From DATFMH01 sp035267045 (lineage in GTDB: Bacteria; Bacteroidota; Rhodothermia; Balneolales; DATFMH01): DNA of 64,000 nucleotides. The position numbers and the translations under genes were made by a program. Shown piece by piece: positions 62,408-64,000 of this stretch. The notes beneath the pieces are model-generated. The model searched no databases. It was given only the letters and a program-made list of their open reading frames with translations, and had not been told where the DNA came from. Positions within the stretch are counted from its first letter, which is position 1. The number at the start of each line of letters is the position of its first letter. Location of the stretch: NCBI GenBank assembly GCA_035267045.1, contig DATFMH010000238.1:12939-76938 (forward strand), read 5' to 3'.

Positions 62408-64000
62408 ATGTATCATCCAAGTGAATTCAAACTAAATCGAATCATTCAAAAGAAATTAAAAGGCTCATGCGTTCTGTTACTCTCAATATTTATTCTTACT
62501 CTGAATAAGGTATATGCACGAAATCCCGGGAAAGGACATACGGCCAAAAATAATCCTAAAACCGGAATTCAATATAAAATGGGTTCCTCTAAAAAGAATA
62601 GACCTAATATCATTTTGATACTCTCCGATGATATGGGTTATTCGGATCTGAATAGTTATGGAAGTGACATAAAAACCCCTAACCTGGATCACCTGGCACA
62701 AACGGGACTGAAATACTCTCAATTTTATAATACAGCCCGTTGTTGTCCCAGTCGGGCAGCTTTGAACACTGGTTTATATCCACATGATGCCGGTTTGGGC
62801 TGGATGACCGCTGTAGATCACCATTTAACCGGTTATCGGGGACGCTTAAATGACCACAGCGTAACCATAGCCCAGGTATTAAAGCAGGCTGGTTATTCCA
62901 CCTATGGTGTAGGTAAATGGCATTTATGTAATGTAAATAATACAAAGCAAAACAGTCCCAAATATAACTGGCCCCTGCAGCGTGGATTCGATAAGTATTA
63001 CGGAATCCTTAAAGGAGCAGCGAATTACTATGATCCGGGCACGTTAGTTCGGGGAAACACGTTAATCTCGGCATTTAATGATCCTGACTATAATCCCAAA
63101 CACTATTATTTTACCCAGGCCATCACGGATAATGCTATAAGGTTCCTGAGTGAAGATAAAACGATGGGAAAGAAGCCTTTTTTCATGTATATGGCCTATA
63201 CCGCGGCTCACTGGCCGATGCAGGCTCCAGATTCGGAGATAACCAAATACAAAGGGAAATTTGATGCGGGATATGAGGCCCTTCGTATCCGACGGTTTAA
63301 AAAAGAAAAGAAACTGGGATTAATTAGTAAAAATACGGTTTTGTCACCCCTGATGACGCATACCTGGGCCAAGGAGACACACAAGAAAGCCATGGAACGA
63401 CGGATGGAAACCTATGCGGCGATGATCACGATCATGGATCATGGTATTGGTCGAATTGTGGCAGAACTTAAAAAAGAAGGGATCTATAAAAATACCGTCA
63501 TTATCTTTTTACAGGATAATGGGGGAAATGCCGAAATGATAGGGTTTGGAGGCCCGCAGGGACGAATTCGTCCTGATGCCCGGGATACAACAAAATTAAA
63601 GCCCTTGTCCAAAGATGCTATTAATTATAGCATTAATCCTCCGATATTACGCAATGGAAAAATTGTGATGCAAGGTCTGGATGAGATGGCGGGACCGGCC
63701 GATACCTATTTGTCCTACCTGAAACCCTGGGCAGAAGTATCCAATACCCCTTTTAAACGATACAAACATTTCGTCCATGAAGGAGGAATTGCCACTCCCT
63801 TAATCGTCCATTGGCCGGAGGGGGTCAGGCATCAGGGACAAATTCGCCGGCAGATCGGTCATGAGATAGATATTATGCCCACCATCGTACAGCTGGCAGG
63901 TGCCACCTATCCTAACAAATTTCACGGGCATTCCATCCATCCGGAAGATGGAGTAAGTCTGGTACCGACTTTTAATAGTTCAAGTCCAATGCCTAAGCGT
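62408..64000 (+). CDS. S1-family sulfatase, 3' end beyond window
   Basis: Formylglycine sulfatase; 531 codons are present and the frame is still open at the edge. A signal-like hydrophobic stretch precedes A37 (VYA-RN). Metal residues D74/D75 sit in LILSDDMGYSDL. The maturation motif is CCPSR with C112 as the residue converted to formylglycine. VGKWHL, MVYM-like FFMYMAYTAAHWP and FLQDNGGNAE follow, and HEGGIATPLIVHWP lies near residue 455. It would remove sulfate esters from the glycan. The maturase is not in the window. The start at 62408 is chosen because the ATG at 62401 stops at once. Confidence 0.92.
   Translation, partial: MYHPSEFKLNRIIQKKLKGSCVLLLSIFILTLNKVYARNPGKGHTAKNNPKTGIQYKMGSSKKNRPNIILILSDDMGYSDLNSYGSDIKTPNLDHLAQTGLKYSQFYNTARCCPSRAALNTGLYPHDAGLGWMTAVDHHLTGYRGRLNDHSVTIAQVLKQAGYSTYGVGKWHLCNVNNTKQNSPKYNWPLQRGFDKYYGILKGAANYYDPGTLVRGNTLISAFNDPDYNPKHYYFTQAITDNAIRFLSEDKTMGKKPFFMYMAYTAAHWPMQAPDSEITKYKGKFDAGYEALRIRRFKKEKKLGLISKNTVLSPLMTHTWAKETHKKAMERRMETYAAMITIMDHGIGRIVAELKKEGIYKNTVIIFLQDNGGNAEMIGFGGPQGRIRPDARDTTKLKPLSKDAINYSINPPILRNGKIVMQGLDEMAGPADTYLSYLKPWAEVSNTPFKRYKHFVHEGGIATPLIVHWPEGVRHQGQIRRQIGHEIDIMPTIVQLAGATYPNKFHGHSIHPEDGVSLVPTFNSSSPMPKR

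Noticed and set aside
1..64000. CRISPR arrays, tRNA/rRNA genes, insertion sequences, prophage genes
   Set aside because: No regular spaced repeats, tRNA-like cloverleaf, transposase or phage protein was seen on either strand.

Overview
The window (about 40% GC by eye) looks like chromosomal DNA of a Bacteroidota- or Balneolota-type bacterium. The support is three SusC/SusD outer-membrane pairs with TonB boxes, lipoprotein glycosidases, a type III glutamine synthetase, a menaquinone cluster, and few Shine-Dalgarno sequences. The sulfatase and sodium-solute symporter would suit a marine or saline habitat. The species cannot be fixed from the sequence.

Layout. 1-2219 (minus strand): menaquinone genes menA, menC and the first codons of a probable menE. 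2520-4709 (plus): GSIII glutamine synthetase with a clear terminator. 4978-13131 (minus): ilvD, a ThrA-type aspartokinase without its homoserine dehydrogenase half, thrB, thrC, pheA and an AlaC-like aminotransferase. 13643-24439 (plus): a leader region followed by ilvB-ilvN-ilvC-cimA-leuA-leuC-leuD-leuB-ilvE and a terminator. 24560-25318: an intergenic stretch full of small palindromes. 25319-30539 (minus): a galactose operon of mutarotase-like protein, Na+/sugar symporter, a two-helix membrane protein, galK and galT. 31823-64000 (plus): a polysaccharide utilisation locus (PUL) with a DUF4965-type protein, two paralogous SusC-SusD-barrel modules, a third SusC/SusD pair, GH51, an unassigned clan GH-A lipoprotein, GH43, GH127/GH146, an AraC regulator, a second clan GH-A enzyme and an incomplete sulfatase.

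The branched-chain block makes valine, leucine and isoleucine from pyruvate. CimA with shared LeuCDB can supply 2-oxobutyrate without threonine, and no ilvA is present in the window. LeuA lacks its usual allosteric domain, whereas CimA keeps one. Control seems to lie partly in the RNA. A leader frame rich in Ile and Leu, using the CTA codon (8 of 12 Leu codons; leuA has 0 of 26), precedes three mutually exclusive pairing segments and a fourth segment beside the ilvB start codon. This looks like a translational attenuator. A second CTA-rich small frame with a strong Shine-Dalgarno sits between cimA and leuA.

The PUL most likely handles an arabinose- and galactose-containing, perhaps sulfated, glycan. 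Near-palindromes of the form TGTTAACGTTAACA with a central CG, as in LacI-family operators, occur before the gal operon, all three SusC genes, araC and the sulfatase, and weakly before the DUF4965 gene. This suggests one regulon controlled by a repressor encoded outside the window. No tRNA, rRNA, CRISPR array, insertion sequence or phage gene was seen.
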